From NCBI GenBank assembly GCA_020634035.1, contig JACKCM010000001.1:372001-436000 (forward strand): DNA of 64,000 nt. Reading direction: 5' to 3'. Both the position numbers and the translations under genes were made by a program. Below are positions 28,022 to 36,443 of this stretch, in pieces; the first letter of the stretch is position 1, and each line of letters opens with the position of its first letter. Under the pieces are notes generated by a model, which searched no databases, was not told the origin of the DNA, and saw nothing but the letters and a program-made list of their open reading frames with translations. This DNA is from Candidatus Obscuribacterales bacterium. GTDB taxonomy: Bacteria > Cyanobacteriota > Vampirovibrionia > Obscuribacterales > Obscuribacteraceae.

Positions 28022-29197
28022 GTGAGCACCATGACTACAAAAACTGAAGCCCGCCCATATAGCGCGTTTCTCGAAGACGAGCATTTTGACCTCAGAGAAT
28101 CGATAAGGGATTTCGCCACCAAAGAGATCGCCCCCCGGTCACAACAGGTTGACAGAGAAGCCAAATTTCCGAGAGAGACATTCGACAAACTGGGAGAGCT
28201 AGGTTATCTAGGTCTGCCGATTGATGAAGAATACGGCGGCGCCGGCATGGATTACAGAAGCTATGTAATCGCCGTTGAAGAGATAGGCAGAGCCTGTGGT
28301 TCTACAGGTTTGAGCTATGCCGCCCACGTATCTCTGGGCACCAACCCCATTAAACTCTTCGGCACCAAAGCCCAGAAAGAGAAATACTTGCCCAAGTTGA
28401 CAGCCGGTGAATACATCGGTTGCTGGGCCCTCACCGAACCGGGCACCGGATCCGATGCCTCGGCTCAAAGCACCACAGCCCGTCTCGATGGAGACCACTG
28501 GGTTCTGAACGGCACCAAACAATTCATCACCAATGCCACCGATGCCCATGTTTCAATCATCATGGCTATGACTGACAAAGCTCAGGGCAGTAGAGGAATC
28601 TCCGCTTTCATCGTAGAGAAAGATACTCCTGGATTCTTTGTCAGCAAAGTCGAGAAGAAAATGGGCATGAGAGGCTCTCCCACAGCCAGTCTCACCATGG
28701 AAGATTGCAAGATTCCGAAGGAGAATATCATCGGCCTCGAAGGCGAAGGATATAAACAAGCCCTCACCACCCTCGAAGGCGGCAGGCTCTCCATCGGCGC
28801 CCTCGCTCTCGGTATCGGGCAGGCGGCATTCGACGCAGCCCTGGCCTATGCAAACCAGCGAGAGGCTTTTGGCAAACCAATAGGCAAGTTCCAGTTCATT
28901 CAGGGCTACCTTGCCGACATGTCGACCCAGCTCGAAGCGGCACGACTGATGCTCTATCATGCAGCCTACCTGAAGGACCACGGCAAACGCGTCACCCTCG
29001 AAGGCTCCCAGGCCAAACTCTACGCTTCTGAAGTGGCCTCCGATGTTTGCAACAAATCCGTCCAGATTCATGGCGGCTATGGCTATATCGAGGATTTCCC
29101 GGCAGAGCGCTACTTGAGAGACGCCAAGCTTTGCGAAATCGGAGAAGGCACCTCAGAGATCCAGAAACTGGTGATCGCAAAACAACTCGGTCTATAA
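28022..29197 (+). CDS. Acyl-CoA dehydrogenase
   Basis: 391 aa. FAD-dependent oxidation of an acyl-CoA thioester to the enoyl-CoA. Signatures: GCWALTEPGTGSDA, YANQREAFGKPIGKFQFIQ, HGGYGYIEDFPAERYLRDAK and the catalytic-Glu region EIGEGTSEIQ near the C-terminus. The likely start is GTG at 28022, with AAAGGAG about 7 nt before it; the ATG at 28031 is the alternative. Together with the methylmalonyl-CoA epimerase at 46736 this suggests branched-chain or odd-chain acyl catabolism. Substrate chain type not determined. Confidence 0.92.
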   Translation: MSTMTTKTEARPYSAFLEDEHFDLRESIRDFATKEIAPRSQQVDREAKFPRETFDKLGELGYLGLPIDEEYGGAGMDYRSYVIAVEEIGRACGSTGLSYAAHVSLGTNPIKLFGTKAQKEKYLPKLTAGEYIGCWALTEPGTGSDASAQSTTARLDGDHWVLNGTKQFITNATDAHVSIIMAMTDKAQGSRGISAFIVEKDTPGFFVSKVEKKMGMRGSPTASLTMEDCKIPKENIIGLEGEGYKQALTTLEGGRLSIGALALGIGQAAFDAALAYANQREAFGKPIGKFQFIQGYLADMSTQLEAARLMLYHAAYLKDHGKRVTLEGSQAKLYASEVASDVCNKSVQIHGGYGYIEDFPAERYLRDAKLCEIGEGTSEIQKLVIAKQLGL

Positions 29198-29216
29198 ATC
29201 GATTTAGATTGATCAG

Positions 29217-29245
29217 AAAGGCACTGCCCGGGCGGTGCCTTTTTG
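29217..29245 (+). terminator. Intrinsic terminator of the acyl-CoA dehydrogenase gene
   Basis: AAAGGCAC...GTGCCTTTTT hairpin with a GC-rich centre, directly followed by TTTTTG. No palindromic element follows it. Confidence 0.85.
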
Positions 29246-29258
29246 CTACCCTTAACTC

Positions 29259-30311
29259 ATGAAAAGAATAATTTTTGCTGCCCAACCCCTTGGTCCGCTA
29301 GGAGAAGGCAAAGGCGGAGGAGTCGAGAGTACCTTGCTCTCTCTGGCTGCCGGTCTTAGCGCCAGGGGACATGCAATTTCAATAGTGGCCCCCAGGGGGT
29401 CGCGGCTCTCGGGATTGACGGGCGCGGTTAAATGTATCGAGGTTGACGGCACTTATCCGGAGAATCTTCTCAATCTAGATGATCCTGATTCGATATCAAT
29501 CGAGAAGGAAAGCGTTCTTACTGCGATGTGGAGAGCGATAGCAGGGCTTGAGAAAGACCATGATCTGGTTATCAATTTCGCCTACGACTATCTCGGCTTC
29601 TATCTGAGCCATTTCTTCTCCATCCCGGTGTATCACATACTTAGCCTGGCATCTTGCTCTTCGATGATTGATAAAGAGATCGAAGCGATACTGGAGAAAA
29701 AACCTGGAACGGTCGGTGTTCACAGTCGCTCCCAGGCAGATTCTTATCGCTTTGCCCCAAAATTGACAATTATAGGCAACGGGGTCGATACCGAATTTTT
29801 CCGCTTTAGAAAATGCGCCGAAAATGCTTTTCTATATGCCGGCAGAATCTCGCCGGAGAAGCAGATTGAGCACGCCCTGGAAGCAGCAAAGAAGATAAAA
29901 CAACCCCTGAGAATCATCGGCAGAGTGCAAGATCAAGACTACTTCCGAAGGCTCGCAAAAGACTATGAGGATCTCGACTATGGCGGTTTTTTATCCGCCG
30001 ATGCTCTTGTAGAGGAGATTGGCAGAGCGCGAGCTTTGTTAATTACCTCCAGGGCTTTAGAGACCTACTGTCTTGCCGCAGCAGAAGCCCAGGCCTGTGG
30101 TGTACCTGTGGTGGCATACGCAAGGGGTTCACTTGGTGAAGTTGTCGATCAGAACAGAACCGGTTATCTAGTGGAGCCGGACAATGTGGAAGCCCTTTCA
30201 GAAGCGTTACTCAAAACCGAAAATCTAGATAGAAAAAACTGTCGAGATTTTGCCAGCAAGAAGCTCTCACTCAAATCTTTCACAGATAGAGTTGAAGCCT
30301 GGATAAACTAG
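29259..30311 (+). CDS. Glycosyltransferase, GT4 type
   Basis: 350 aa, GT-B fold. The N-terminal half carries the glycine-rich loop GKGGGVESTLLSLA. The C-terminal half has AGRISPEKQIEHALEAA (about 185-205), the nucleotide-sugar region EAQACGVPVVAYARGSLGEVV (about 268-290) and a final helix. Retaining glycosyltransferase of the GT4 family; acceptor unknown, a surface glycan is likely. No Shine-Dalgarno within 15 nt of the ATG. Confidence 0.85.
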   Translation: MKRIIFAAQPLGPLGEGKGGGVESTLLSLAAGLSARGHAISIVAPRGSRLSGLTGAVKCIEVDGTYPENLLNLDDPDSISIEKESVLTAMWRAIAGLEKDHDLVINFAYDYLGFYLSHFFSIPVYHILSLASCSSMIDKEIEAILEKKPGTVGVHSRSQADSYRFAPKLTIIGNGVDTEFFRFRKCAENAFLYAGRISPEKQIEHALEAAKKIKQPLRIIGRVQDQDYFRRLAKDYEDLDYGGFLSADALVEEIGRARALLITSRALETYCLAAAEAQACGVPVVAYARGSLGEVVDQNRTGYLVEPDNVEALSEALLKTENLDRKNCRDFASKKLSLKSFTDRVEAWIN

Positions 30312-30554
30312 CGCAACCTGTAAAATAAGCTTTGATCTTATAAAGGCTCGCTTGCCGACCAGAAACAACAGCAACTATAAGCGACTGTTCACCGTATTCA
30401 ATATCACTATATAACCAGGCGATTCTTGCCAACCCGCCCCAGATATCAAGATTGAACAGGCCTATCAAAAGAGGCTTTCTTCAAGTGTACTTTTTTACAG
30501 ACTGCTGGAGTTTAACTTCACCTGCCCTATAAGCACTAACAACCGAGCAAACCT

Positions 30555-32195
30555 ATGAAAGCCAGAATCGCTCTTCCGGTTCTACTTCTTGTTTTCGGCC
30601 TGGCCTCCGCCTCGAGCGCCCAGGACGCACAATTCGTTCCCGCTGATGACGTATTTATGACCGAAGAGTTCAAGGTCGACCTGACCGACAAGCTCAAAGA
30701 AGCGGCCCGCGAAAACAAGCCAGCGGTGATTCTCTTCGGTAAACCGGACAATCCGGATCTTGGACAGCTCTACCAAGAGCTGCAAGAAAAGAGTTACGAG
30801 AGCCGAGACTCTCTAATTCTTGTAATCGACCCTGATCTGGAAGGCAAAGACTCGCCGCTTCGCAAATACATCGACGAAGAACTGCAGTCGAAACGAGGTC
30901 TGAATACAGCCGTCTTTCCGCTGAAGATCAAAAAAGACGGCAATCTGGAGCTTGGTCAACCCAGCTTCAACCAGTGGGGCTATCGCGCCGGTATCGCCGA
31001 CGATATCACTCGCAATGTCCATTCACTAGTGGGCGCTTCTCTAACACCATCTGCGGCGACCACATCCACAGCGAATCCGCAGCAATCGGGTCAACTTCAA
31101 CCCAATCTGAAACGTACTATTGCAGCGGCCCGACAGGATTTGGAGACAGCTGCCGCCAACCGCGGACTCGATCTGAAGCGCATCAAAGTGAGAATGGACG
31201 AACTGGAGGCTCGCAAGACAAAACACTCTTTGAACGACGACCAGATTGTCGCTGTCTACGAAGCCGTGACCAGAATGTTGACCGTGACCGCAACAGGAAC
31301 CAGCAAACAGTTCGATGCCACCCAGGTGAACACCCTGGCGGAGCTCACTCTTCACAATCTGGCCAGACCAAGAAGCATTGACCAGGGCAATCACCCCACC
31401 TGCAATGTCACTACTCTGGAAGTCTACATGGCGGCTCGTCATCCCGATATCTATGCAGACCTGGTAGCTCAGGTAGCAATTTCGGGCAGCTATCTAACCT
31501 CCTCGCAAGAACGTATCAGCCCGCCGACAACCGCCCTGGCTCCCGGTCTGGACGAGATGGCCTTCGATATCGACGCGCCCCCATCCAACAAACGCAACCA
31601 TGCCAGTCAACTGGTGCAAATGACCCTGGTCAATGGTGTGTATGAGACTGGACGCTATCACGAAAAGCAGGACAGCAAAGGCAACAAGCTCGATCGCACA
31701 GGTTGGCGCTACATTGTCGGACCACCGGTCAAAACCTACTTTCGCGTGGGCAATCAATGGGCCTATTCCACTGACGAAGATCAATTGCTGGATGAGAACA
31801 GCAAACCGGTTATTGGCAGAGACGGCAAAGCTGTCAGAAGCCCGAATCTCATCGGTGATGACATTCTAGAAGCATCAGATATGGTGCTTGGCTATAAAAT
31901 GCCTTATTTAGATGCCCCTTATCAGATCACCGGCCAGCCCTGGGTATACGACCTTCCCACCGCCAGCCGTTTGCTCAAATTCAAAGCCGACGGCAAGCTG
32001 CCTCTGGGGGTACATACCATGGGCGGCATCCATGTCCAGACCATCCATGATGTGGTAGAGAAGAACGGCACCTGCTGGGTCTTAATCGATAATCAAAGGG
32101 GAGAAAAAGACGACGGCTGGATCACCCTCGACACCCTGCATAAGACACAGAAATCGATGAACTATCAGTTCACTCCAGTGAAACAGATCCCCTGA
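30555..32195 (+). CDS. Secreted protein with papain-like C-terminal domain (tentative)
   Basis: 546 aa. Signal peptide about 1-22 (ASASS-AQ). The region about 45-100 looks thioredoxin-like without Cys (AVILFGKP...LILVIDPD). From about 270 onward the order Gln-Cys-His-Asn of a cysteine protease can be seen: SIDQGNHPTCNVTT, then GGIHVQTIHDV and VLIDNQRG near the end. Whether it is an active peptidase or a C39/transglutaminase-like relative is uncertain. Mixed codon class. It is followed by a terminator into whose 3' flank the IS element is inserted. Confidence 0.5.
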   Translation: MKARIALPVLLLVFGLASASSAQDAQFVPADDVFMTEEFKVDLTDKLKEAARENKPAVILFGKPDNPDLGQLYQELQEKSYESRDSLILVIDPDLEGKDSPLRKYIDEELQSKRGLNTAVFPLKIKKDGNLELGQPSFNQWGYRAGIADDITRNVHSLVGASLTPSAATTSTANPQQSGQLQPNLKRTIAAARQDLETAAANRGLDLKRIKVRMDELEARKTKHSLNDDQIVAVYEAVTRMLTVTATGTSKQFDATQVNTLAELTLHNLARPRSIDQGNHPTCNVTTLEVYMAARHPDIYADLVAQVAISGSYLTSSQERISPPTTALAPGLDEMAFDIDAPPSNKRNHASQLVQMTLVNGVYETGRYHEKQDSKGNKLDRTGWRYIVGPPVKTYFRVGNQWAYSTDEDQLLDENSKPVIGRDGKAVRSPNLIGDDILEASDMVLGYKMPYLDAPYQITGQPWVYDLPTASRLLKFKADGKLPLGVHTMGGIHVQTIHDVVEKNGTCWVLIDNQRGEKDDGWITLDTLHKTQKSMNYQFTPVKQIP

Positions 32196-32215
32196 GCGGA
32201 GGCGAACGTGCTTTT

Positions 32216-32252
32216 AAGAAGAGCCGGGCAGGGATGCCTGATCTTCTTTTTT
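32216..32252 (+). terminator. Intrinsic terminator before IS copy 1
   Basis: AAGAAGA (32216-32222) pairs with TCTTCTT (32242-32248) around an inner GGCA/TGCC hairpin. T-run to 32252. The IS target duplication begins 3 bases after the stem. Confidence 0.75.
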
Positions 32253-32389
32253 ATCCTGCTCTATTCATACATATAGTATCCAAGCGGCAGCGAAGTCGAA
32301 ATCAAAAGGTCTTTTAGTCTTTTCGGACTTTTTCTAGAGCAAATTACAGAGGAGTATCGGTGAAAAACACCGAGAATAGGAAATCTAGA

Positions 32390-32458
32390 CAGGGTAAAAC
32401 CAGCCTTTGAAAGAGGCGAGTGAGTTTGGATTGTTCTGTCCAGGCTGGTTTTACCCTG
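32390..32458. other. 17-bp perfect inverted repeat inside IS copy 1
   Basis: Arms 32390-32406 and 32442-32458 are exact complements (start CAGGGTAAAACC). The right arm covers the transposase stop codon. It could act as a terminator or block transcription through the IS end. The same structure is in copy 2 at 60487-60555. Confidence 0.75.
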
Positions 32459-33881
32459 TTCCCCAGGCTCTGCGAAACTCTTCTTGCCAGGGATGATTTG
32501 ACGAGAGCTTGAGGGAGATTCGCCGAACCGACTCGGTTACGAGAACACCCACTTTAATTAGCTGGAGACGGACAGTTTCGATGGTCGAATTTTTGAGCCC
32601 TGCTTTCATTTTCAGCTTCCAGAGAAGAATGTAGGCGAAGGTATGCAGCAAAAGACGTAGTTGATTTGCGTTGAATTCCTGACAGCTAGTGCGATCACAA
32701 CGCAGATAGTTTTTGAGGTCTTTGATCCAGTTTTCACATTGAGCCCGCTGACAGTATTTCTCGTAGATTTTTGCAGGTCTGTTTCTGCTCGAATTAGTTA
32801 CAACGTAGCGGATATCAGCTTTTTCGGAATTGCGTTCGACTTTGCAGATGATTCTGCGTGCATGAGACCACTCTTTCGCCTGGTATGGAAATTCTGTGTA
32901 TTTGCGGATGTAGACTTGCTCGGCTTCGAAATTTTCTTGCATGCGTCCCTGTTCTTTCGTTTCGAACCGTGTGCGTTCCTCGTTCTGGCGCCAGGTCAGG
33001 GCGTTTTCAGGTTCAAGCTGGGAACACTCGTTGTACAGGTTCTCTACAGATTGAACAAATTGCTTTGATTTGCTTTTCAGGGAATTGTTTCCGGCAATGG
33101 CAATGTAGTAGGTGATGTGGTTTTGCTCGCAATAGTTGTAGATATCGGGAGCGGCAAATGCGGCGTCTGCAGTGAGTTCTATTCGAATTCCGGGCCAGCG
33201 TCTGCGAAGTTCCTCAACCACAGGCCCTAGCATTCGCAACGTCCCGTCGTACCTTCCAGCATTGCCTGCTCGCAGCAAAGCAGCCAGAGGAAAGCCATCT
33301 TCGGTAAAAATGAAAAGTGGCGTGAAGCATGCGGTTCCGTAGAAGCCGTTGTAGAAAGAGAGTTGCTGGTAGCCATGGACTTCATCGCAGGTTGTATCGA
33401 TGGCAAGTTTCAGAACCTTTGGTCGTTTCTTTGCCTGCTTGATGAATGCGGTGACTAAGAGTTTCTGCAAAGCTCCCAATCCAGCTTCGTCTACAGAGTT
33501 CTCCCAGCGGGAGAGTGTGGGTTGAGATGCGAGTGAAGCCTGATCTTTAGGCATGATTCCGACCGATAGCTTGTGCATGCTGTCATTTTTGAGCCTGGCA
33601 GCATCGTTGCAATCTTCGTAGCCAGCAGCGATTCCGTAGATTCTCTGGCGCAGTAAATTTAGTATGGGGTGTCGTAGTAGATCTGGTCTTCTCTGGTCGC
33701 CAAAGCAGTACTGAGCCATTTCTGTTAACTCTAGCTCTTGATCGACATTTCGAAGAAGTAGCAGTCCTCCGTCGCTTGAGATCTGCCCACCGTCAAAGTT
33801 TGCTCGAATTAACTTCCCGACCCCTAAATCCAGGGTCATTTGGCCTTGTTCTGTTGCGCCTGCTGTTTTACACTGTGTCAA
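32451..33881 (-). CDS. IS1380-family DDE transposase
   Basis: 476 aa. N-terminal region with FDGGQISSDGGLLLLR, typical of IS1380 transposases. RNase H-like core with Asp162 (KLAIDTTCDEVHGYQ), Asp239 (IELTADAAFAAP) and the Glu in QCENWIKDLKNYL near 385. Full length, no frameshift, so likely active. Differs from the copy at 60548 by only three residues seen by eye (Val/Ala46, Arg/Lys210, Asn/Lys in EFNANQ/EFKANQ). Confidence 0.93.
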   Translation of the reverse strand: MTQCKTAGATEQGQMTLDLGVGKLIRANFDGGQISSDGGLLLLRNVDQELELTEMAQYCFGDQRRPDLLRHPILNLLRQRIYGIAAGYEDCNDAARLKNDSMHKLSVGIMPKDQASLASQPTLSRWENSVDEAGLGALQKLLVTAFIKQAKKRPKVLKLAIDTTCDEVHGYQQLSFYNGFYGTACFTPLFIFTEDGFPLAALLRAGNAGRYDGTLRMLGPVVEELRRRWPGIRIELTADAAFAAPDIYNYCEQNHITYYIAIAGNNSLKSKSKQFVQSVENLYNECSQLEPENALTWRQNEERTRFETKEQGRMQENFEAEQVYIRKYTEFPYQAKEWSHARRIICKVERNSEKADIRYVVTNSSRNRPAKIYEKYCQRAQCENWIKDLKNYLRCDRTSCQEFNANQLRLLLHTFAYILLWKLKMKAGLKNSTIETVRLQLIKVGVLVTESVRRISLKLSSNHPWQEEFRRAWGTG

Positions 33882-34013
33882 ATCAAAAGCCTCGTTCTTT
33901 GCTGATATCTGGTTTGTGGTGAATTCAGATTCTGAGCCAAATGACAGGGCTTTTGTGCTTTTTGAAAATTAGATTAGTGTCACTCCCGTGAATAATTACG
34001 GTTATTGGTTTTC

Positions 34014-34028
34014 ACTATATGCCTTAGT
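34014..34028 (+). repeat. Terminator-linked palindrome, site 4
   Basis: ACTAT-ATGCC-TTAGT, one arm mismatch. It is 22 bp from the stem of the - strand terminator at its right. It was about 14 bp from the + strand terminator at its left before the IS inserted. Confidence 0.75.
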
Positions 34029-34035
34029 ATTTTTC

Positions 34036-34069
34036 AAAAGAAGAAAGAAAGGCTGAATCAAATTCAGCC
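34036..34069 (-). terminator. Intrinsic terminator of the 181-aa gene
   Basis: GGCTGAAT/ATTCAGCC stem (34051-34058 with 34062-34069), then TTTCTTTCTTCTTTTG on the - strand. Confidence 0.85.
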
Positions 34070-34145
34070 CGGCAGGCAGGTCCGGGTTGCTTACGTGGCT
34101 TTGACACCAGCAAGCAAACCGGTCCAACTCAGCTATTCAAGCTAT

Positions 34146-34691
34146 TCAGCTTTCAGATTCTTCTTCTGAGGCAGTTTGCGGCAGAACAATTTCCTCTCCG
34201 ATCTTCCTCATCATCTGGACTTCCAGAGCCTGATCTAGATCAGGTTCATCGACGATTCCATCGGACCGACGACTGAGCAGCATCATGAGCTCAAAATTGG
34301 CAAGGAGATCGCTCATGATTTCCGGCTCTTCATAGGTAAGAGCTGTCCTGGAAGGCAGGATTCCGTGGAAAGGCTGGTGAGATATGATTTCTTCAGTTCC
34401 CGAGATATCTGCGAACTTGTTGTCCCCTGCCAGAGCCCCGAGGAAGTGCTCAGAACCGAGGCTTTCTTTGAATCTATCCTTCAATGCCTTCAAAGCTTCT
34501 TCATCCAGGAGTGGATTAAGAATAGGCATGCCAGATAGATCCAGGTCAGGACTGATCTCAGCCCCGGCCTGAGCATTCTGCCGGTGATCATCCAAGATAG
34601 CTTCAAGGATAGGGTTCGCGTCGTCCTTTGGCTCGATGGAAGCAAGGAATTTGACTGGAGAAACGGGGGACTTCTTAGAAGAATCAGTCAT
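34146..34691 (-). CDS. Unknown acidic protein
   Basis: 181 aa from MTDSSKKS at 34691, chosen because GGAG lies 8 nt upstream; the frame is open to 34772 without support. Soluble, rich in Glu, Asp, Leu and Pro, mostly helical, with no Cys, and an acidic end EEESES. No family recognised. Codon use is intermediate (some AGA). It is followed by a clear terminator and palindrome site 4. Confidence 0.55.
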   Translation of the reverse strand: MTDSSKKSPVSPVKFLASIEPKDDANPILEAILDDHRQNAQAGAEISPDLDLSGMPILNPLLDEEALKALKDRFKESLGSEHFLGALAGDNKFADISGTEEIISHQPFHGILPSRTALTYEEPEIMSDLLANFELMMLLSRRSDGIVDEPDLDQALEVQMMRKIGEEIVLPQTASEEESES

Positions 34692-35440
34692 GGATTTCTC
34701 TCCTCTTAAAATGTGCTTGCACCATGCATGCACATAATGCTGCCCATGGGACACGGACAGTAGAATGCACATCCTGGACTCTCACAGAGCCAGGTACGGT
34801 ATCGATTACCAGCATGGATACACCGGAGAAGAGACTGAAATCAGGCTGTGTGAGATGGTTGCGGTGGAAATTGCTCCTGGTTATTTCGCGATTGAGAAAT
34901 TCAATAGATACCCAGAACCTAGCGGAAGTTTTCTTTCAAAAACAGCCTCAGATGGTGAGAATACGTGAAAACTGCTCTATCACAGCTTCTTCGAGCGGTA
35001 ACGTTGCGGTCATCTGTGCTTCAAAACTGAGTGCGCCTGCACGAGCGGTCACGATTCTGTCACCTCATACATTAAACCGCGCGATAGCTGGCCTCTGATC
35101 TAATCTAAGCTTTGGATATTGTGCTCGTTACAGAGATGAAAAGCCTAAACCCTTTTGCATATTGCCATTACGTCTGTTGTTAAGTAATCAGAGACAATTG
35201 TCAAGAAGATCCTGTAACAGAAAAATCTTTGAAGAGATCATGAAAGACCCTTAGGTTGAAGACACCACTCCTTCAATTTCCATAAGAGCGATTTATCACC
35301 GAAACAACCACTGAGCTGCAGCCAGAATAACTTCCTCCCGGGCCAATCCGCTCGGCAGGAATTGTTGCAGCTCTTCTTTTGGTTTCGGCGAGAAGGAGAA
35401 TGGCATTTCCAATCTAACTGAAAGGCGAAAGGAATCAGCT
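34692..35440. other. Divergent intergenic region
   Basis: 749 bp between the gene at 34691 (-) and 35441 (+). A GCACCATGCATGCAC palindrome lies near 34720-34735, between the - strand gene start and the rest. Two overlapping + frames (67 and 124 codons) lack ribosome sites. Nothing else can be supported. Confidence 0.35.
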
Positions 35441-35785
35441 ATGTCCGGTCAAACCCAACACCCCTTCACCCTGCACGTCAACGACAGCCCCCGGCTCTCC
35501 GTCGCCCGGAGAGGACTGCGGCTCGTCGCCGATAACGGTCAGGTGGAAGACCCCTTCTACAAGGGCGTGATCACCCTGGCGGACCTGATTATCTCTGAGA
35601 GCAAACGGATCCGCTCCACTCCCTGCCACAGCGGACTCGACGTCAAGGTCGAGATCCCGGCGATCTACAGCGAGGATCAAAAAGGCGAAGCCTTCAAGAT
35701 GCTCGAGCGCCGGGGCTACGCCGTGGCACCGACCACCATCCACGGTCCGACCCGGTCGATCTGGCTCACTGTCCCTCTGGACTGA
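35441..35785 (+). CDS. Small protein, unknown
   Basis: 114 aa, soluble, alpha/beta with a probable domain at 38-110 (strands VKVEIPAIY, APTTIHG and IWLTVPLD). AAAGGAATCAGCT precedes the ATG. Strongly GC3-rich and without AGA, unlike its surroundings upstream. Forms a unit with the next gene (40 bp gap with its own AAAGGA site). No family recognised. Confidence 0.55.
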   Translation: MSGQTQHPFTLHVNDSPRLSVARRGLRLVADNGQVEDPFYKGVITLADLIISESKRIRSTPCHSGLDVKVEIPAIYSEDQKGEAFKMLERRGYAVAPTTIHGPTRSIWLTVPLD

Positions 35786-35825
35786 GAGCTCTCTTCTCTT
35801 CTAACAAAACGAAAGGAAATCGCCT

Positions 35826-36233
35826 ATGAGCGATAACACGCAAGGGGCAGCGAAGGCGATCTTCTTCGCCTGCGGAAACGACCTCATCGACTGCCGCATG
35901 GCAGCCGAGCAGGAAATTCCCCAGGCAGGAAGCACCATCGAACTGCCCCGGCGCAACCTCCACAAGCGGTCCACCAGCGCAAGACCTCCCGAAGGAAGCC
36001 CGGAGAACGGAACTTCCACCTATCGGGTGGTCTCGATAACCGCTTTCGGAGCGGGCTGGGACGGTCTCAACCGAGTCGTCGACGACCGCCTCTGGGAGGA
36101 AGGAGAGTGCACTGACCACGATTGGTGCGACCTCTTCGACTCCTATACCCTCGCCTCCTATCTCAAACTCGACACGTCTTTCGAGCATATGCCCGACGAC
36201 GCCATCATCATCGAAGTCGAGCTGATGCACTGA
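35826..36233 (+). CDS. Small protein, unknown
   Basis: 135 aa, soluble, with Cys pairs near 16-23 and 94-100 (CTDHDWC). AAAGGAAATCGCCT precedes the ATG. Strongly GC3-rich. Followed by an octamer repeat, a terminator and palindrome site 5. No family recognised. Confidence 0.55.
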   Translation: MSDNTQGAAKAIFFACGNDLIDCRMAAEQEIPQAGSTIELPRRNLHKRSTSARPPEGSPENGTSTYRVVSITAFGAGWDGLNRVVDDRLWEEGECTDHDWCDLFDSYTLASYLKLDTSFEHMPDDAIIIEVELMH

Positions 36234-36236
36234 GGT

Positions 36237-36275
36237 AGCGAACCAGCGAACCAGCGAACCGGCGAACCAGCGAAC
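36237..36275. repeat. Tandem octamer repeat
   Basis: Five consecutive 8-bp units of the form AGCGAACC (the fourth begins GG, the last is one base short), placed just after a stop codon and before the terminator hairpin. Confidence 0.85.
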
Positions 36276-36297
36276 AGCGAGGCGCCGAAGCCGAAGC

Positions 36298-36340
36298 CGG
36301 TCGGGCACAAACATGCGTCCGACCGACTTCTCTCTTTTTT
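36298..36340 (+). terminator. Intrinsic terminator of the 35.4-36.2 kb gene pair
   Basis: CGGTCGG/CCGACCG stem (36298-36304 with 36319-36325), then ACTTCTCTC and TTTTTT. Confidence 0.8.
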
Positions 36341-36352
36341 GAAATAGCTTAT

Positions 36353-36367
36353 GCTATCTCTTATAGT
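36353..36367 (+). repeat. Terminator-linked palindrome, site 5
   Basis: GCTAT-CTCTT-ATAGT, one arm mismatch, between two convergent terminators (27 bp from the left stem, 16 bp from the right). Confidence 0.75.
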
Positions 36368-36377
36368 AGTACCAGAT

Positions 36378-36419
36378 TTAAAAGAGAGAGAGAAGTGGAG
36401 CCGGGCTCCACCTCTCTCT
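36378..36419 (-). terminator. Intrinsic terminator of fumC
   Basis: Stem AGAGAG..GTGGAGCC with GGCTCCAC..CTCTCT, loop CG; the - strand continues TTTAAATC. Confidence 0.8.
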
Positions 36420-36443
36420 GCCTAAACTATCGGCTCAGGTGAT

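Larger units (their letters stand above)
32255..34001 (-). mobile_element. IS1380-family insertion sequence, copy 1 (1747 bp)
   Basis: Ends defined by comparison with the second copy. Left end CCTGCTCTATTCAT and right end (inverted) CCGTAATTATTCAC share CC, eight intervening bases and ATTCA, an imperfect terminal inverted repeat. The 4-bp direct repeat TTAT flanks it at 32251-32254 and 34002-34005. It lies between an intrinsic terminator and palindrome site 4, with exactly 8 bp between the target duplication and the palindrome. The transposase reads toward the left end. Confidence 0.92.

Noticed and set aside
34724..35098. 124- and 67-codon + frames in the 34.7-35.4 kb gap
   Set aside because: No ribosome site, overlapping each other, low-bias composition.
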